Shown: positions 6,954 to 16,378 of the stretch, piece by piece | How positions within the stretch are numbered: the first letter of the stretch is position 1 | How the letters are laid out: each line of letters begins with the position of its first letter | From: Sedimenticola thiotaurini | GTDB taxonomy: Bacteria > Pseudomonadota > Gammaproteobacteria > Chromatiales > Chromatiaceae | Assembly (NCBI RefSeq): GCF_001007875.1 | Contig: NZ_CP011412.1 | Coordinates: forward strand, 1,426,001-1,490,000 | Direction of reading: 5' to 3' | DNA: 64,000 bases | The notes under the pieces: model-generated | Seen by the model: only the letters and a program-made list of their open reading frames with translations | Databases searched by the model: none | Told to the model about the DNA's origin: nothing | Program-made: the position numbers and the translations under genes

Positions 6954-8426
6954 TCAGCCCTGCACCAGGGGCAGTATGAAGCGGAAGATAGAGCCGTTAT
7001 CCGGTGTGGAGTCCACGCGGATCTCACCCTGTTGCAGGGTAACGATACGCTTGGCGATAGCCAGGCCCAGGCCGGCGTGCTGGCCGGATACACGCTTTTT
7101 GGCGGACTGGTAGAAGGGATCGAAGATGTGAGGCAGCTCTTCGGGGCTGATACCGCAGCCGGTGTCTTTCACAGCGATGGCGACGCCGTTTTGTTCGACG
7201 CTCAGGTCAAGCTCGATACGGCCCCCTTCACCGGTGTGGGTGAAGGCGTTTTCAATCAGGTTTTCCAGCACCCGCTCGGTCAGGCCGATATCGGCATAGA
7301 CAAACGGTAACGCCGGGGGGGGATTCATGGTGAGCTGGATCTGTTGCTGTTCGGCACGCAGCTGGTACTTCTGCACTACGTCCTGGACCAGTTCGGCAGC
7401 AGCAAAGGGCTCGCAGTGGGGTTGGGTTTCCCGGGCATCCAGGCTGGCCAGTTCAAACAGTTCGGCCACCTGCCGGGAGAGGCGGCGCGCCTGGCGCAGG
7501 GCGATGGCGGTGTACTCCTGCCGCTCGGTTTTCGCCATGGTCTCCCCTTTCAGCTCCAGCGACTCCAGGTAGCCCAGCATGGAGGCGAGCGGGGTGCGCA
7601 GGTCGTGGGAGACCTGCGCCACCAGTTTGCGCCGCAGGCTGTCCTGCTCCTTGAGTTGCTCCAGCTGTTGCTGAATATGTTCTGCCATCTGGTCAAAGGT
7701 GAGACCGAGCCGGTCCACCTCGTCACTGGGCTGTTTCTGTTCCAGCAGGTAGGGTTGATGGGAGTTGAAATTGCTCTGGTGAAAGCTTGCCATCAGGCTG
7801 GACAGGCGATGCAGCCGACGGGTCAGCAGGCGTAATACGATCAGTCCCACCAGCAGACCAAGCCCCAGGCTGACCACCACTGCCCAGCCGCTGAGGCGCA
7901 GGAAGTAGCTCTCCCGCACCATCTTGTCCACCGAGTCAAACTCCTCACCCCGCAGCACCACGTAGAGATAACCTTCCGGGTGCGCCGAGGTGGGAACAGG
8001 CGTGACGGAGAAGGCCTTTTGGCCGTCATGGCTGCGGGGATCATCCCCCAGCAGCGGATACTCTTCCGATCCCTCCAGAAAGGCGCTGATCGGCCCCAGG
8101 GAGACATGGTTGCGCTTCACCTTGCCGGGATCGGCCGAGTAGGAGAGTATCTTGCCCTCCAGGTCCAGCAGGTAGATCTCGATACTGGGATTGATCACCA
8201 TGTATTGGCGGAACGTCTCTTTCAGCGCCTCCTGGTTGAGTCGCCCCTCCTCCACCAGGTTACGATCCGCCACCAGGTTGCGGGCCAGTCCCTTGTTGAA
8301 GGATTGATTGACCTCTTGCAGATAGTATTTGGTGGCGGTGGTGCTGATGAGCGCGTACAGCAGGCCGATGGTGACGAACAGCAGCACCAGTCCGACCGCC
8401 AGTTTTGCGTAGAGTGTCCTCAGCAT
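6954..8426 (-). CDS. Two-component sensor histidine kinase (HAMP, HisKA)
   Basis: The 490-residue membrane kinase has TM1 at about 8-30, a periplasmic sensor domain at about 31-175, TM2 at about 180-202 and a HAMP segment up to about 255. The HisKA motif VSHDLRTPLASM has the phospho-acceptor H274. The ATP-binding domain shows the N box LIENAFTHTG, G1 DTGCGISPEE and G2 GLGLAIAK. The gene overlaps the 3' end of the response regulator gene by seven bases, so the two are co-translated partners. The stimulus is not evident; the sensor domain contains ALKETFRQYMVINPSIEIYL split around a PAS-like fold seen in other CpxA/BaeS-type kinases. No adjacent transporter hints at a ligand. Confidence 0.93.
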   Translation of the reverse strand: MLRTLYAKLAVGLVLLFVTIGLLYALISTTATKYYLQEVNQSFNKGLARNLVADRNLVEEGRLNQEALKETFRQYMVINPSIEIYLLDLEGKILSYSADPGKVKRNHVSLGPISAFLEGSEEYPLLGDDPRSHDGQKAFSVTPVPTSAHPEGYLYVVLRGEEFDSVDKMVRESYFLRLSGWAVVVSLGLGLLVGLIVLRLLTRRLHRLSSLMASFHQSNFNSHQPYLLEQKQPSDEVDRLGLTFDQMAEHIQQQLEQLKEQDSLRRKLVAQVSHDLRTPLASMLGYLESLELKGETMAKTERQEYTAIALRQARRLSRQVAELFELASLDARETQPHCEPFAAAELVQDVVQKYQLRAEQQQIQLTMNPPPALPFVYADIGLTERVLENLIENAFTHTGEGGRIELDLSVEQNGVAIAVKDTGCGISPEELPHIFDPFYQSAKKRVSGQHAGLGLAIAKRIVTLQQGEIRVDSTPDNGSIFRFILPLVQG

Positions 8427-9127
8427 GTCTCGGCGAACTTATAGCCCACACCCCAGACGGTCAGGATGTATTGGGGGTTGGCCGGGTCCGCCTCGATCTT
8501 GGTGCGCAGCCGGTTGATGTGGGTGTTGACGGTATGCTCGTAGCCTTCGTGGTTATAGCCCCAGACCGAATCCAGCAGCTGGATACGGGAGTAGACAGAG
8601 CCGGGGTTACTGGCGAAGTGCAGCAACAGATCAAACTCCCGGGCGGTCAGCTCCACCGGCTCACCCCGCACCCGCACCTGGTGACGGGTCACGTCGATGA
8701 CAATATCACCCCGGTCGATGATCGCCTGTGCCGGTTGCTGCTTTTTGGCTGCCGAGAGCGCTTCCGTGCGGCGAAACAGCGCCTTGATGCGGGCCAGCAA
8801 CTCCAGCACGCTGAACGGCTTGGTGAGATAGTCGTCGGCGCCCATCTCCAGCCCCACCACCCGATCCAGTTCGGAGGATTTGGCCGTGAGCATGAGAATC
8901 GGCACATAGCCTTCCGCGTTACGAATTTCACGGCAGACAGCCAGACCATCCAGGCCCGGCAGCATCAGGTCCAGCACCACCAGGTCGTAATGGCCTTTAT
9001 GAAAAGCCGTCACAGCCGCATTGCCATCGCCGATGATATCTGCCCGGCAGTCGATATCGTTCAGATGCAGTTGCACCAGACGGGCGATATCCGGGTCATC
9101 CTCGACGATCAGCACCTGATGGGTCAT
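8420..9127 (-). CDS. OmpR/PhoB-family response regulator
   Basis: The 235-residue protein has a receiver domain (acidic pocket E9-D10-D11, phospho-acceptor D53 in VVLDLMLPG, Lys103 in LTKPF) and a C-terminal winged helix typical of OmpR/PhoB (ELTAREFDLLLHFASNPG, then GYEHTVNTHINRLRTKIE and GVGYKF). It is the first gene of an operon with the histidine kinase, whose start lies inside its last codons. It should bind direct-repeat DNA and regulate genes in response to the kinase. The nearest upstream gene is the MxKDx-repeat secreted protein gene, 175 bases away on the same strand; whether that is a target is unknown. Confidence 0.94.
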   Translation of the reverse strand: MTHQVLIVEDDPDIARLVQLHLNDIDCRADIIGDGNAAVTAFHKGHYDLVVLDLMLPGLDGLAVCREIRNAEGYVPILMLTAKSSELDRVVGLEMGADDYLTKPFSVLELLARIKALFRRTEALSAAKKQQPAQAIIDRGDIVIDVTRHQVRVRGEPVELTAREFDLLLHFASNPGSVYSRIQLLDSVWGYNHEGYEHTVNTHINRLRTKIEADPANPQYILTVWGVGYKFAETC

Positions 9128-9302
9128 GGGTGGCTCTCACTCCGCCGCTTACATTGGGGATATGATACATGGCGTGTTGTTGGCTGACCAATGGATCGCG
9201 GCTGTTCGGTTTTCTGTTGCTTTACGCCTGCGGCTGGTCGGGCCTGCCGGGCAGTGGTGGAATTTGTTGGGTCACACCCTGCGGGTGAACCCAACCTCCC
9301 GG

Positions 9303-9575
9303 TTACTTTTTCATCTTGTCGTCCATCATGGGTTTCTTGTCCATGCTGTCCATCTTGTGATCCATCATCGGCTTTTTGTCCATCTTATCCATCTTATCCA
9401 TCTTGTCATGCATCATCGGTTTCTGGTCCATCTTGTCGGCCATCATGGGTTGCGAGACACCCATGACCGGATGTCCGGCACTGTCGGTCACCATATTGCC
9501 GGCAACCGCCGCACCGGTAGCGGATAACAGCAGGGCCATGGAACAGGTTTTCAGCATTGTGGTTTTTTTAGACAT
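9303..9575 (-). CDS. Small secreted MxKDx pentapeptide-repeat protein
   Basis: The 90-residue product has a Sec signal peptide (MSKKTTMLKTCSMALLLSAT ending AAVAG). The mature part is almost entirely short repeats of Met, Lys and Asp: DKMDKMDKMDKKPMMD and variants. This matches the proteobacterial 'pentapeptide MXKDX repeat' family, whose function is unknown; the Met/Asp/His richness makes periplasmic metal binding plausible (inference). Start at 9575 is chosen for the GGGAGAA ribosome site 5-12 bases upstream and because the signal peptide begins there. The DNA is correspondingly repetitive (9303-9440). Confidence 0.85.
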   Translation of the reverse strand: MSKKTTMLKTCSMALLLSATGAAVAGNMVTDSAGHPVMGVSQPMMADKMDQKPMMHDKMDKMDKMDKKPMMDHKMDSMDKKPMMDDKMKK

Positions 9576-9718
9576 GATCGTTCTCCCTTCGGTTGGATGT
9601 TTGCCCTGGGGCAAATCGTCAGCCATACCTGATCATTTGAGATGACCAACGCTGGCATGGAGCTATTAGACAGGGGAGAGATCCAGAGCGGATCACGGAA
9701 ACTTCACAATTTGATAAC

Positions 9719-9765
9719 GGTGCAGGGTGCCGGAGTCGGTTGACGCCGGCATCCTGCACCTTTTT
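9719..9765. terminator. Stem-loop downstream of the glutamate dehydrogenase gene
   Basis: A 15-bp stem with one mismatch, GGTGCAGGGTGCCGG (9719-9733) against CCGGCATCCTGCACC (9746-9760), is followed on the plus strand by TTTTT. On the minus strand, the direction of the dehydrogenase gene ending at 9776, the A-tract precedes the stem and no T-run follows, so it would be an atypical terminator for that gene. Confidence 0.6.
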
Positions 9766-9775
9766 CCAACACAGT

Positions 9776-12700
9776 TCAGACTTCTGATTTCAGCAATCCG
9801 CCCACTCCGGCCACCACCACTGACATCATGGCAAAATCCACCGAAGTGCGCGCCTTCAGGTCGGCGATTGTCTTCAGGTGCCGATCATAGGCAAAGTGGT
9901 ACTGCTCAGCCCACTGCTCGATCATCTTCCGCGCGCTTTTCTGCTTCTTCACACTGACCAGTATCTGGGAGGTGAGATCCCGCTGATGCTTGTTCAGGGT
10001 ATCGATCAGGCGGGTCTTGGCCATGCTGTGCCAGTGGGTCTGCTCGGCCAGTTTTGAGATCTGCTCCCGCACCCAGTGGAACTCCAGCGTGGAACCGAGG
10101 TTGTAGTAAACTGAACCGACGGTCTGGATCTTCTGACCACGCAGCTTGGCCACTTCCACCAGGTCCATGGCGGCGGACAGCATCACGATCCGACTCACCT
10201 GTTGCGCCACTTCCCGTGGAACACCAGCGTTCAGGTAGTACTTGATCTGGCGATTGAGTACCAGCCGATCCTTGGCGGCCAACGGTTTTGGCATCAGCTC
10301 GATCAACTCCTGCACACCATCCTGGAAGTAATCCACCAGGTCCCGTACCACTACCCGGTCATGCCGGGCACGCAGGATCCAGACTACGCTCTGCTCGATC
10401 AGGTGGGCGATCATGCGCATCATCTCCATCTGCACTGAAGCGGCCACCTGGTTATCCAGTGCCTCGATGGAGCGCCATAGGTCGTCAATGGAGAAGATCT
10501 TGCTGGCCGCCAGGTAGGCCCGGGTCACACCGGCGATATTGGCCCCCATCTCTTCCCGCATGCGATAACCGAAGCCCGGGCCGATCTTCTCCACGATGCT
10601 GTTGGTCAGGTGGGTGGAGATGATCTCCCGTTTCAGCTGGTGCGCTTTCATCTCCTTGCTGAAACGCTCCCCCAGTACCTTGGGGAAATACTCCATCAAC
10701 TCGGTTTCCAGAAACGGATCATCCGGTATGTCGGAGTGGATCAGGGCCTCGAAATAGGTCATTTTGCTGTAGGCCAGCAGCACCGCCACCTCCGGCTTGG
10801 TGAGACCCTGCTTGGCCGCCTTGCGCTCGGCAATCACTTTCTTGCTGGGGAGGAACTCCAGCTCCCGGTTCAGCCGCCCTTCGGTCTCCAGATAGTCAAT
10901 AAAGCGCGCCTGTTCATTGAGCCGGTCAGCCGCATTGGAGACGATCATGCTGATCGACTGGGTCTGGGCATAGTTGTCCATCAGCACCAGCCGGGCCACT
11001 TCATCGGTCATCTCCGCCAGCAGCTTGTTACGCTGCTTTTCAGTCATGTCGCCGTTGGCAACGATCTGGCCCAGCAGGATCTTGATATTGACTTCGTGGT
11101 CGGAACAATCCACCCCGGCGGAGTTATCAATGGCGTCGGTATAGATCAGACCACCCTTGGAGGCGAACTCGATCCGGCCCAGCTGGGTGACACCCAGGTT
11201 GCCGCCCTCGCCCACCACCTTGCAGCGCAACTCATTACCGTTCACCCGCAAGCCGTCGTTGGCCTTGTCACCCACATCCTCATGGCTCTCCAGTTCCGAT
11301 TTGATATAGGTGCCGATGCCGCCGTTCCAGATCAGATCGACCGGGGACTTGAGCAACAGGTTGATCAGTTCGGTTGGGGTCATCCGGTCCACCTTGGCGC
11401 CGGTCATCGCCTTCACCTCGTCCGTCAGGGTGATGGACTTGGCGCTGCGGGAGTAGACCCCGCCCCCTTTCGAGATGAGCTTTTTATCGTAGTCAGTCCA
11501 GTTGGAACGGGGCAGTTTGAACAGCCGCTTCCGCTCCTTGAACGACACTTCCGGATCGGGATCGGGATCCAGGAAGATGTGCAGATGGTTGAATGCCGCC
11601 ACCAGCTTGATATGGCGGGAGAGCAGCATGCCGTTACCGAATACGTCGCCTGACATGTCGCCGATACCGAGCACCCGGAAATCGGTGCTCTGGATATCAA
11701 TACCCAGTTCGCGGAAATTACGCTTCACCGACTCCCAGGCACCCCGGGCAGTGATACCCATTTTCTTATGGTCGTAACCGACTGAACCACCGGAGGCGAA
11801 GGCATCACCCAGCCAGTAGCCGTAAGACGCCGCCACGCCGTTGGCGATATCGGAGAAACTGGCGGTGCCCTTGTCCGCCGCCACCACCAGGTAGGGATCA
11901 TCCTCGTCGTAGCGCACCACATCGACCGGCGGTACCACGGCTCCATCTTTCAGGTTGTCGGTGATATCCAGCATGCCCTGGAGCAGGGTGCGATAACAGT
12001 ACACCACTTCCTCCATCATCGCTTCCCGGGCCAGCCCGTCCAGGGGGCGCTTGACAATGAATCCGCCCTTGGAACCGACCGGCACGATCACCGTGTTTTT
12101 CACCATCTGCGCCTTCATCAGGCCCAGCACTTCGGTACGGAAATCCTCCATGCGGTCGGACCAGCGCAGACCGCCACGGGCCACTTTGCCGCCGCGCAGG
12201 TGTACACCTTCCATGCGGGCAGAGAAGACAAAGATCTCAAACATGGGCATGGGCAGCGGCATGCCCCCCACCTGGCGCGGGTCCACCTTGAATGAGATAT
12301 AGGATTTACTGTTGCCGTCGGCATCCTGCTGGTAAAAATTGGTACGCAGGGTGGCCTGGATGATATTCACGTAACTGCGCAGAATGCGGTCCTGATCCAG
12401 ACTGGCAACCGATTCCAGCAGGGTTTCGATCTTCTGCAGAATGGCGTCCAACTGGCGGTTTTTTGCCTTGCGGCGCGGATTGAACTTGACCGTGAACAGC
12501 TCCACCAGCAAACGGGTGATCTCGGTATTGCGGGTCAGGCTGTCGATAATGTAGGAGCGGCTGAACGGGAACTTGATCTGCTTGAAATAGCGGGCATAGG
12601 CGCGCAGCAGCACCACCTCTTTCCAGTTCAGTCCGGCGCCCAGAACCAGCTGGTTGAAGCCGTCGTTCTCCACCTCACCTTCCCACACTTTGAGGAACGC

Positions 12701-14602
12701 TTCATGGAACAGCTGGCTGATCTCGTCACTGAACTCATCCTGACCACTGGAGTACTTCATGGAGAAGTCGTGAATCCACACCGGTCCGCTGGGGTGACGA
12801 ACCCGGTAAGGCCGTTCACCAAAGACCGTCAGTCCCATGTGCTCCAGGATCGGTATGACGTTTGACAGGGGCACCGGGTTGTCCGCCGAGTAGAGCCGGC
12901 AATGGACGTACTTGGAGGACTCCAGAATGGGCCGGTAAAAACTGAGATCCAGATGACCGCTCTGGCGCGCCTGTTCGATCCGGGCCACGTCTGTCGCCGC
13001 CGTACGTGGGTAGTAGTCTTCCCGGAAACCACTCGGGAAGGCGTTGGCGTAACGCTTATTGTATTTGGCACCCCGCTCCTCTCCATACTGCTCGATCAGA
13101 GCGACACGGAGTTCATCGTGCCAGGTGGTGGTGGCATTGACCACCATCGCCTCCAGCTCTTCCAGAGAGCACTCCATCTCACTGCTGGGCGAGGTGTGGA
13201 TGATCATGTGGATACGGGCCAGGGTCGATTCCGTGAACAGGGTGCTGAACTCCACTTCGGTGCCATCCATGGCCGTCATCAACACTTTCTGGATACGCAA
13301 CCGGAGCTCCCGCGAGTGACGCTCCTTGGGCAGATAGATCAGACAGGAGTAGAAGCGTCTGAACAGATCCCGGGTAACAAACAGGCGGGTACGCTGTCGC
13401 TCCTGCAGACCGAGAATGCCCATGGCGAGCTCTTCCAGATCATCCACCGAAGTCTGGAACAGGGCGTCCCGGGGCAGGGTGGTGAGGATATTTTCCAGCG
13501 CCTTGCCGGAGTGGCTGTAGCGGGAGAGCCCGGAGCGGTTGATCACCTCGCGGGTTTTCTGGCGCAGCAGCGGAATATCCTTGGGTTGGCTGTTGTAGGC
13601 CACCGAGGTAAACAGGCCCAGCAGGCAGTAGAGACCGTTTACCCTGCCCTCCCTGTCATGGCGCTTGATACCGATAAAATCCATATAGGCCGGCCGGTGC
13701 ACCGTGGAGCGGATATTGGACTTTGTCACCACCAGGAAATCCTGGGTCGCCATGTAGGCCTCGCCATCCACCGGGATCACCTTGCCCGCCTCCTGTTCGT
13801 TCAGGCAGGACTCCCGGAACAGCCCCAACTGGGACGCCTTATCAAGCCGTAGCGTGGCAGTTCCATCCACCTCCTGCAGATCGAACTCACAATAGGCCAG
13901 GAAGGTAAAGTGGTCATCACTGATCCACTTCAGAAAGGCACTCAGCTCCGCTTGCTCGGTTACATCGACCGGCAGTGTGGCGGTGTCGAGAATTTCACGT
14001 ATCGTCTCGGTACGCTCCTTCATGGGCAGCCAGTCGGCATTGGCGTAGGTCACATCCCGAATCACATTCCGAATCATTTTCTCAATCGCCTGAAGCACTT
14101 CGGGTGCGACCTGCTTATCCACCTGGAAGTGGATCAGCGATTCCACTTCGCCACCCTCTTTGCTCAGCGGCTTGATTTCACGCAACTCACCGGCATCATC
14201 CCGCACGGTGCGGACAAGTGGATGGATGGTGAGATGGATAGTTAGCCCCATCCGGTTCAGCCCCATGGAGAGGGAATCCACCAGAAACACCCGATCGACG
14301 GTGACTATCTCGATAATGGTGTGGGGCGACTGCCAGCCGTGCTGTTCAAATCGCGGGTTGTAGACCCGCACCGTGGGTCCATCCCGGTTCCGTTCCTTCA
14401 ACAACTGCCAATGGGCGATCACTGCACCCACCAGATCGGCAATGGGGGTCGACTCCAGGTCAGACACCGGGATATGGCGATAATAAAAACCGAGCAGTTG
14501 CTCGATCTGGGCGCGGTCCTGTTTATTGAATCTGGCGTCGGAATAGCTGGCCAGGTTATCCAGCATTTGTTGCAGCAGGGTATTCCCTTTATGGATGGTC
14601 AT
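9776..14602 (-). CDS. gdhB: Large NAD-specific glutamate dehydrogenase (GDH-180 type)
   Basis: The 1,608-residue enzyme matches the Bac_GDH family, about 1,600 residues in Pseudomonas GdhB. It oxidises L-glutamate to 2-oxoglutarate and ammonia with NAD+ in the cytoplasm and is mainly catabolic. The long N-terminal half holds ACT-like regulatory segments. The catalytic core carries VGSKGGFIVKRP (about residues 840-850), then GDMSGDVFGNGML and NGGIGTYIKS. ATG at 14602 is chosen for an AAGAAGG site just upstream, although its spacing (3 bases) is short; an ATG at 14623 has no ribosome site. The gene stands alone, with a stem-loop at its 3' end. In relatives this enzyme is allosterically regulated; nothing local shows transcriptional control. 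Confidence 0.95.
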   Translation of the reverse strand: MTIHKGNTLLQQMLDNLASYSDARFNKQDRAQIEQLLGFYYRHIPVSDLESTPIADLVGAVIAHWQLLKERNRDGPTVRVYNPRFEQHGWQSPHTIIEIVTVDRVFLVDSLSMGLNRMGLTIHLTIHPLVRTVRDDAGELREIKPLSKEGGEVESLIHFQVDKQVAPEVLQAIEKMIRNVIRDVTYANADWLPMKERTETIREILDTATLPVDVTEQAELSAFLKWISDDHFTFLAYCEFDLQEVDGTATLRLDKASQLGLFRESCLNEQEAGKVIPVDGEAYMATQDFLVVTKSNIRSTVHRPAYMDFIGIKRHDREGRVNGLYCLLGLFTSVAYNSQPKDIPLLRQKTREVINRSGLSRYSHSGKALENILTTLPRDALFQTSVDDLEELAMGILGLQERQRTRLFVTRDLFRRFYSCLIYLPKERHSRELRLRIQKVLMTAMDGTEVEFSTLFTESTLARIHMIIHTSPSSEMECSLEELEAMVVNATTTWHDELRVALIEQYGEERGAKYNKRYANAFPSGFREDYYPRTAATDVARIEQARQSGHLDLSFYRPILESSKYVHCRLYSADNPVPLSNVIPILEHMGLTVFGERPYRVRHPSGPVWIHDFSMKYSSGQDEFSDEISQLFHEAFLKVWEGEVENDGFNQLVLGAGLNWKEVVLLRAYARYFKQIKFPFSRSYIIDSLTRNTEITRLLVELFTVKFNPRRKAKNRQLDAILQKIETLLESVASLDQDRILRSYVNIIQATLRTNFYQQDADGNSKSYISFKVDPRQVGGMPLPMPMFEIFVFSARMEGVHLRGGKVARGGLRWSDRMEDFRTEVLGLMKAQMVKNTVIVPVGSKGGFIVKRPLDGLAREAMMEEVVYCYRTLLQGMLDITDNLKDGAVVPPVDVVRYDEDDPYLVVAADKGTASFSDIANGVAASYGYWLGDAFASGGSVGYDHKKMGITARGAWESVKRNFRELGIDIQSTDFRVLGIGDMSGDVFGNGMLLSRHIKLVAAFNHLHIFLDPDPDPEVSFKERKRLFKLPRSNWTDYDKKLISKGGGVYSRSAKSITLTDEVKAMTGAKVDRMTPTELINLLLKSPVDLIWNGGIGTYIKSELESHEDVGDKANDGLRVNGNELRCKVVGEGGNLGVTQLGRIEFASKGGLIYTDAIDNSAGVDCSDHEVNIKILLGQIVANGDMTEKQRNKLLAEMTDEVARLVLMDNYAQTQSISMIVSNAADRLNEQARFIDYLETEGRLNRELEFLPSKKVIAERKAAKQGLTKPEVAVLLAYSKMTYFEALIHSDIPDDPFLETELMEYFPKVLGERFSKEMKAHQLKREIISTHLTNSIVEKIGPGFGYRMREEMGANIAGVTRAYLAASKIFSIDDLWRSIEALDNQVAASVQMEMMRMIAHLIEQSVVWILRARHDRVVVRDLVDYFQDGVQELIELMPKPLAAKDRLVLNRQIKYYLNAGVPREVAQQVSRIVMLSAAMDLVEVAKLRGQKIQTVGSVYYNLGSTLEFHWVREQISKLAEQTHWHSMAKTRLIDTLNKHQRDLTSQILVSVKKQKSARKMIEQWAEQYHFAYDRHLKTIADLKARTSVDFAMMSVVVAGVGGLLKSEV

Positions 14603-14972
14603 TTGCCTTCTTTTCCAGTGCAATGGACAGAGTAATGCGATCGTTATTTACAGTGACCCAAAGTTGTTTTTTATTGTTTCCACTAAGTTTAAACGTAGCG
14701 CAGAGCCAACCCTTTATCCAGCAATAGCCGGGAAACAGCGGGCGCCTCTTGGGACGCCCCCATAATAACACTCTCTATCGGCTTAAGCCCTGCCCAGACC
14801 GCAGCCGTTCTGCAGCGGCAGAAACCGGACCGGTTGACCAGCAGATCACGCTTCAGACCAGTTTTATGAGTGGGGAAAAAGATGGCAACAGGGGGAGGTT
14901 TGGCCCGCAACTGTCCCCGGGATTACGGGAACAGTCGGTAAAGCGGGTACGGGGATACGGCAGCAAGTTGGG
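14603..14972. other. Intergenic region upstream of glutamate dehydrogenase
   Basis: No gene is supported here. The part next to the dehydrogenase gene (14640-14700) is AT-rich and should hold its promoter. A hairpin pairs ACTGTCCCCG (14910-14919) with CGGGAACAGT (14926-14935). The preceding CCCGCAACTGT resembles the conserved end of cobalamin riboswitches, but the other conserved parts are not found and no plus-strand gene follows. Confidence 0.5.
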
Positions 14973-15284
14973 TCAGGCGTACTCATCCACGCCCAGCATG
15001 CGGCTCACCTGCTCCCGCTCCTCCGCATCCTCCAGGGTGCGGTAGGCACGCAGTGCCTGACGGGTTTTGGCATTGATGCCGTCATCAGCAAGGTTGTGCT
15101 GGTATAGCAGGCCGGCGCGATTCTCCAGACCGATACGGGGCTCCCCCACCGCTACGACGGCCCGTGCAGTCACCGGCTGGTCGTGACGATGCAGTGACTC
15201 CTCAGCCGCGCTGGCCGGTTGGGCCGGAGCCAGTGCCCGGGCGATGCCAGGATCAAAGAAGTTGCTGCCGATGGAGTTGACCAC
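14973..15284 (-). CDS. Small conserved hypothetical protein
   Basis: The 103-residue product has no signal or membrane segment. It opens VNSIGSNFFDPGIARALAP, has a low-complexity Ala/Glu stretch and closes with a helical segment (RQALRAYRTLEDAEEREQ) and the tail MLGVDEYA. I recall similar short proteins with a terminal 'DEYA' in purple and sulfur-oxidising gammaproteobacteria, but no function. The start is GTG at 15284 and no strong ribosome site is seen. It lies 126 bases downstream of recR on the same strand and could be transcribed with that operon. Confidence 0.6.
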   Translation of the reverse strand: MVNSIGSNFFDPGIARALAPAQPASAAEESLHRHDQPVTARAVVAVGEPRIGLENRAGLLYQHNLADDGINAKTRQALRAYRTLEDAEEREQVSRMLGVDEYA

Positions 15285-15410
15285 GGGTGAACTCGTCAGC
15301 AGCGCCCGCTATGGGCCGGACGGCCGAAGGGGTCTGTCAGTAATCTCCAGTCGATTGGGGTCACGCGCTTCCCTCCTTACTGATCGTTTTACATCCTCAA
15401 ACGGGTGGCG

Positions 15411-16007
15411 TCAAAATTCCCGTCGGCCGCTAAAGGCGTGGGAGAGCGTGCCACCATCCACATACTCCAGATCTCCGCCCAGGGGTACGCCATGGGCAAT
15501 ACGGGTGACCCGTACCCCTCTGGCCCGGGCCATTTCGCCGATGTAGTGGGCCGTCGCCTCCCCCTCCACGGTGGGGTTGGTCGCCAGGATCAGCTCCTGA
15601 ATATTGCCCTCCGCCAAGCGGCGCTCAAACAGATCCAGGCCGATCTCCCGGGGTCCGATACCATCCAGCGGAGAGAGGTGACCACCCAGCACGAAATAGC
15701 GTCCGCGATAGTCGGTGGCCTGCTCAATCGCCACCACTTCGGACGGGGTCTCCACCACGCAGATCTGCCCGTCATCCCGGCGGGGATTGCTGCACAGGCT
15801 GCAGATGTCGGTCTCGCTGAGGGTACGGCAGCGGCTGCAGTGGCCGATACGCTCCATCGACTCACCCAGCACGCGGGACAGCTGACGACCGCCTTCCCGG
15901 TCTCGTTCCAGCAGATAGAAGGCCATGCGCTGGGCCGATTTCGGTCCCACACCGGGCAGGCAGCGCAGGGCCTCCATCAACTCTTCCAGCAGTGGACGAT
16001 TGGTCAT
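15411..16007 (-). CDS. recR: Recombination mediator RecR
   Basis: The 198-residue protein is a full-length RecR. It shows the N-terminal helix-hairpin-helix ([17 protein letters not shown]), a four-Cys zinc motif (CSRC at about 57-60 and CSLC at about 69-72), a Toprim domain starting [10 protein letters not shown], and the C-terminal [23 protein letters not shown]. With RecO and RecF it loads RecA onto SSB-coated gaps. It is the third gene of the conserved dnaX-ybaB-recR operon, 14 bases after ybaB. Confidence 0.97.
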   Translation of the reverse strand: MTNRPLLEELMEALRCLPGVGPKSAQRMAFYLLERDREGGRQLSRVLGESMERIGHCSRCRTLSETDICSLCSNPRRDDGQICVVETPSEVVAIEQATDYRGRYFVLGGHLSPLDGIGPREIGLDLFERRLAEGNIQELILATNPTVEGEATAHYIGEMARARGVRVTRIAHGVPLGGDLEYVDGGTLSHAFSGRREF

Positions 16008-16021
16008 GGTGCCAGCAGATC

Positions 16022-16345
16022 CTAAAACGGCAGTTTGAAGCCGGGTGGCAGACCGATACCGGCCGTCAGATCGCTCATGCTGTTCTGGGTCTTTTCGGCC
16101 ACCTTGTGTACCGCGTCGTTCATGGCCGCTGCCACCAGGTCTTCCAGCATCTCCTTGTCGTCGCCGACCAGGGAGTCGTCGATGGAGACCCGCCGCACTT
16201 CGTGTTTGCCATTGAGTACCACCTTGACCAGACCGCCACCGGACTCGCCGGTCACCTCCTCCTTGGCCAGCTGCTCCTGCGCCTTCTGGAGATCGGCCTG
16301 CATCTTCTGGGCCTGTTTCATGATGTTGCCTAAACCGCCTTTCAT
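16022..16345 (-). CDS. ybaB: YbaB/EbfC nucleoid-associated protein
   Basis: The 107-residue protein has the typical opening [20 protein letters not shown], a central [19 protein letters not shown] sheet and a C-terminal helix. It binds DNA as a dimer. It sits between dnaX (33-base gap) and recR (14-base gap), the conserved order in gammaproteobacteria. Confidence 0.96.
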   Translation of the reverse strand: MKGGLGNIMKQAQKMQADLQKAQEQLAKEEVTGESGGGLVKVVLNGKHEVRRVSIDDSLVGDDKEMLEDLVAAAMNDAVHKVAEKTQNSMSDLTAGIGLPPGFKLPF

Positions 16346-16378
16346 TCAGGTATACCTCTCAGTTTTCAAAAATAGGGA

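Noticed and set aside
9303-9440. Tandem short DNA repeats that could be taken for a satellite or CRISPR
   Set aside because: The periodicity is that of the MxKDx codons within a signal-peptide-bearing reading frame, with no spacers.
12902-13852. 316-codon plus-strand open frame opposite the glutamate dehydrogenase gene
   Set aside because: It mirrors a strongly supported catalytic protein, has no ribosome site and no family resemblance; a GC-rich antisense artefact.
14880-14945. CCCGCAACTGT stretch resembling the end of a cobalamin riboswitch
   Set aside because: The B12 box and the other conserved parts are not recognisable, and no plus-strand gene follows.
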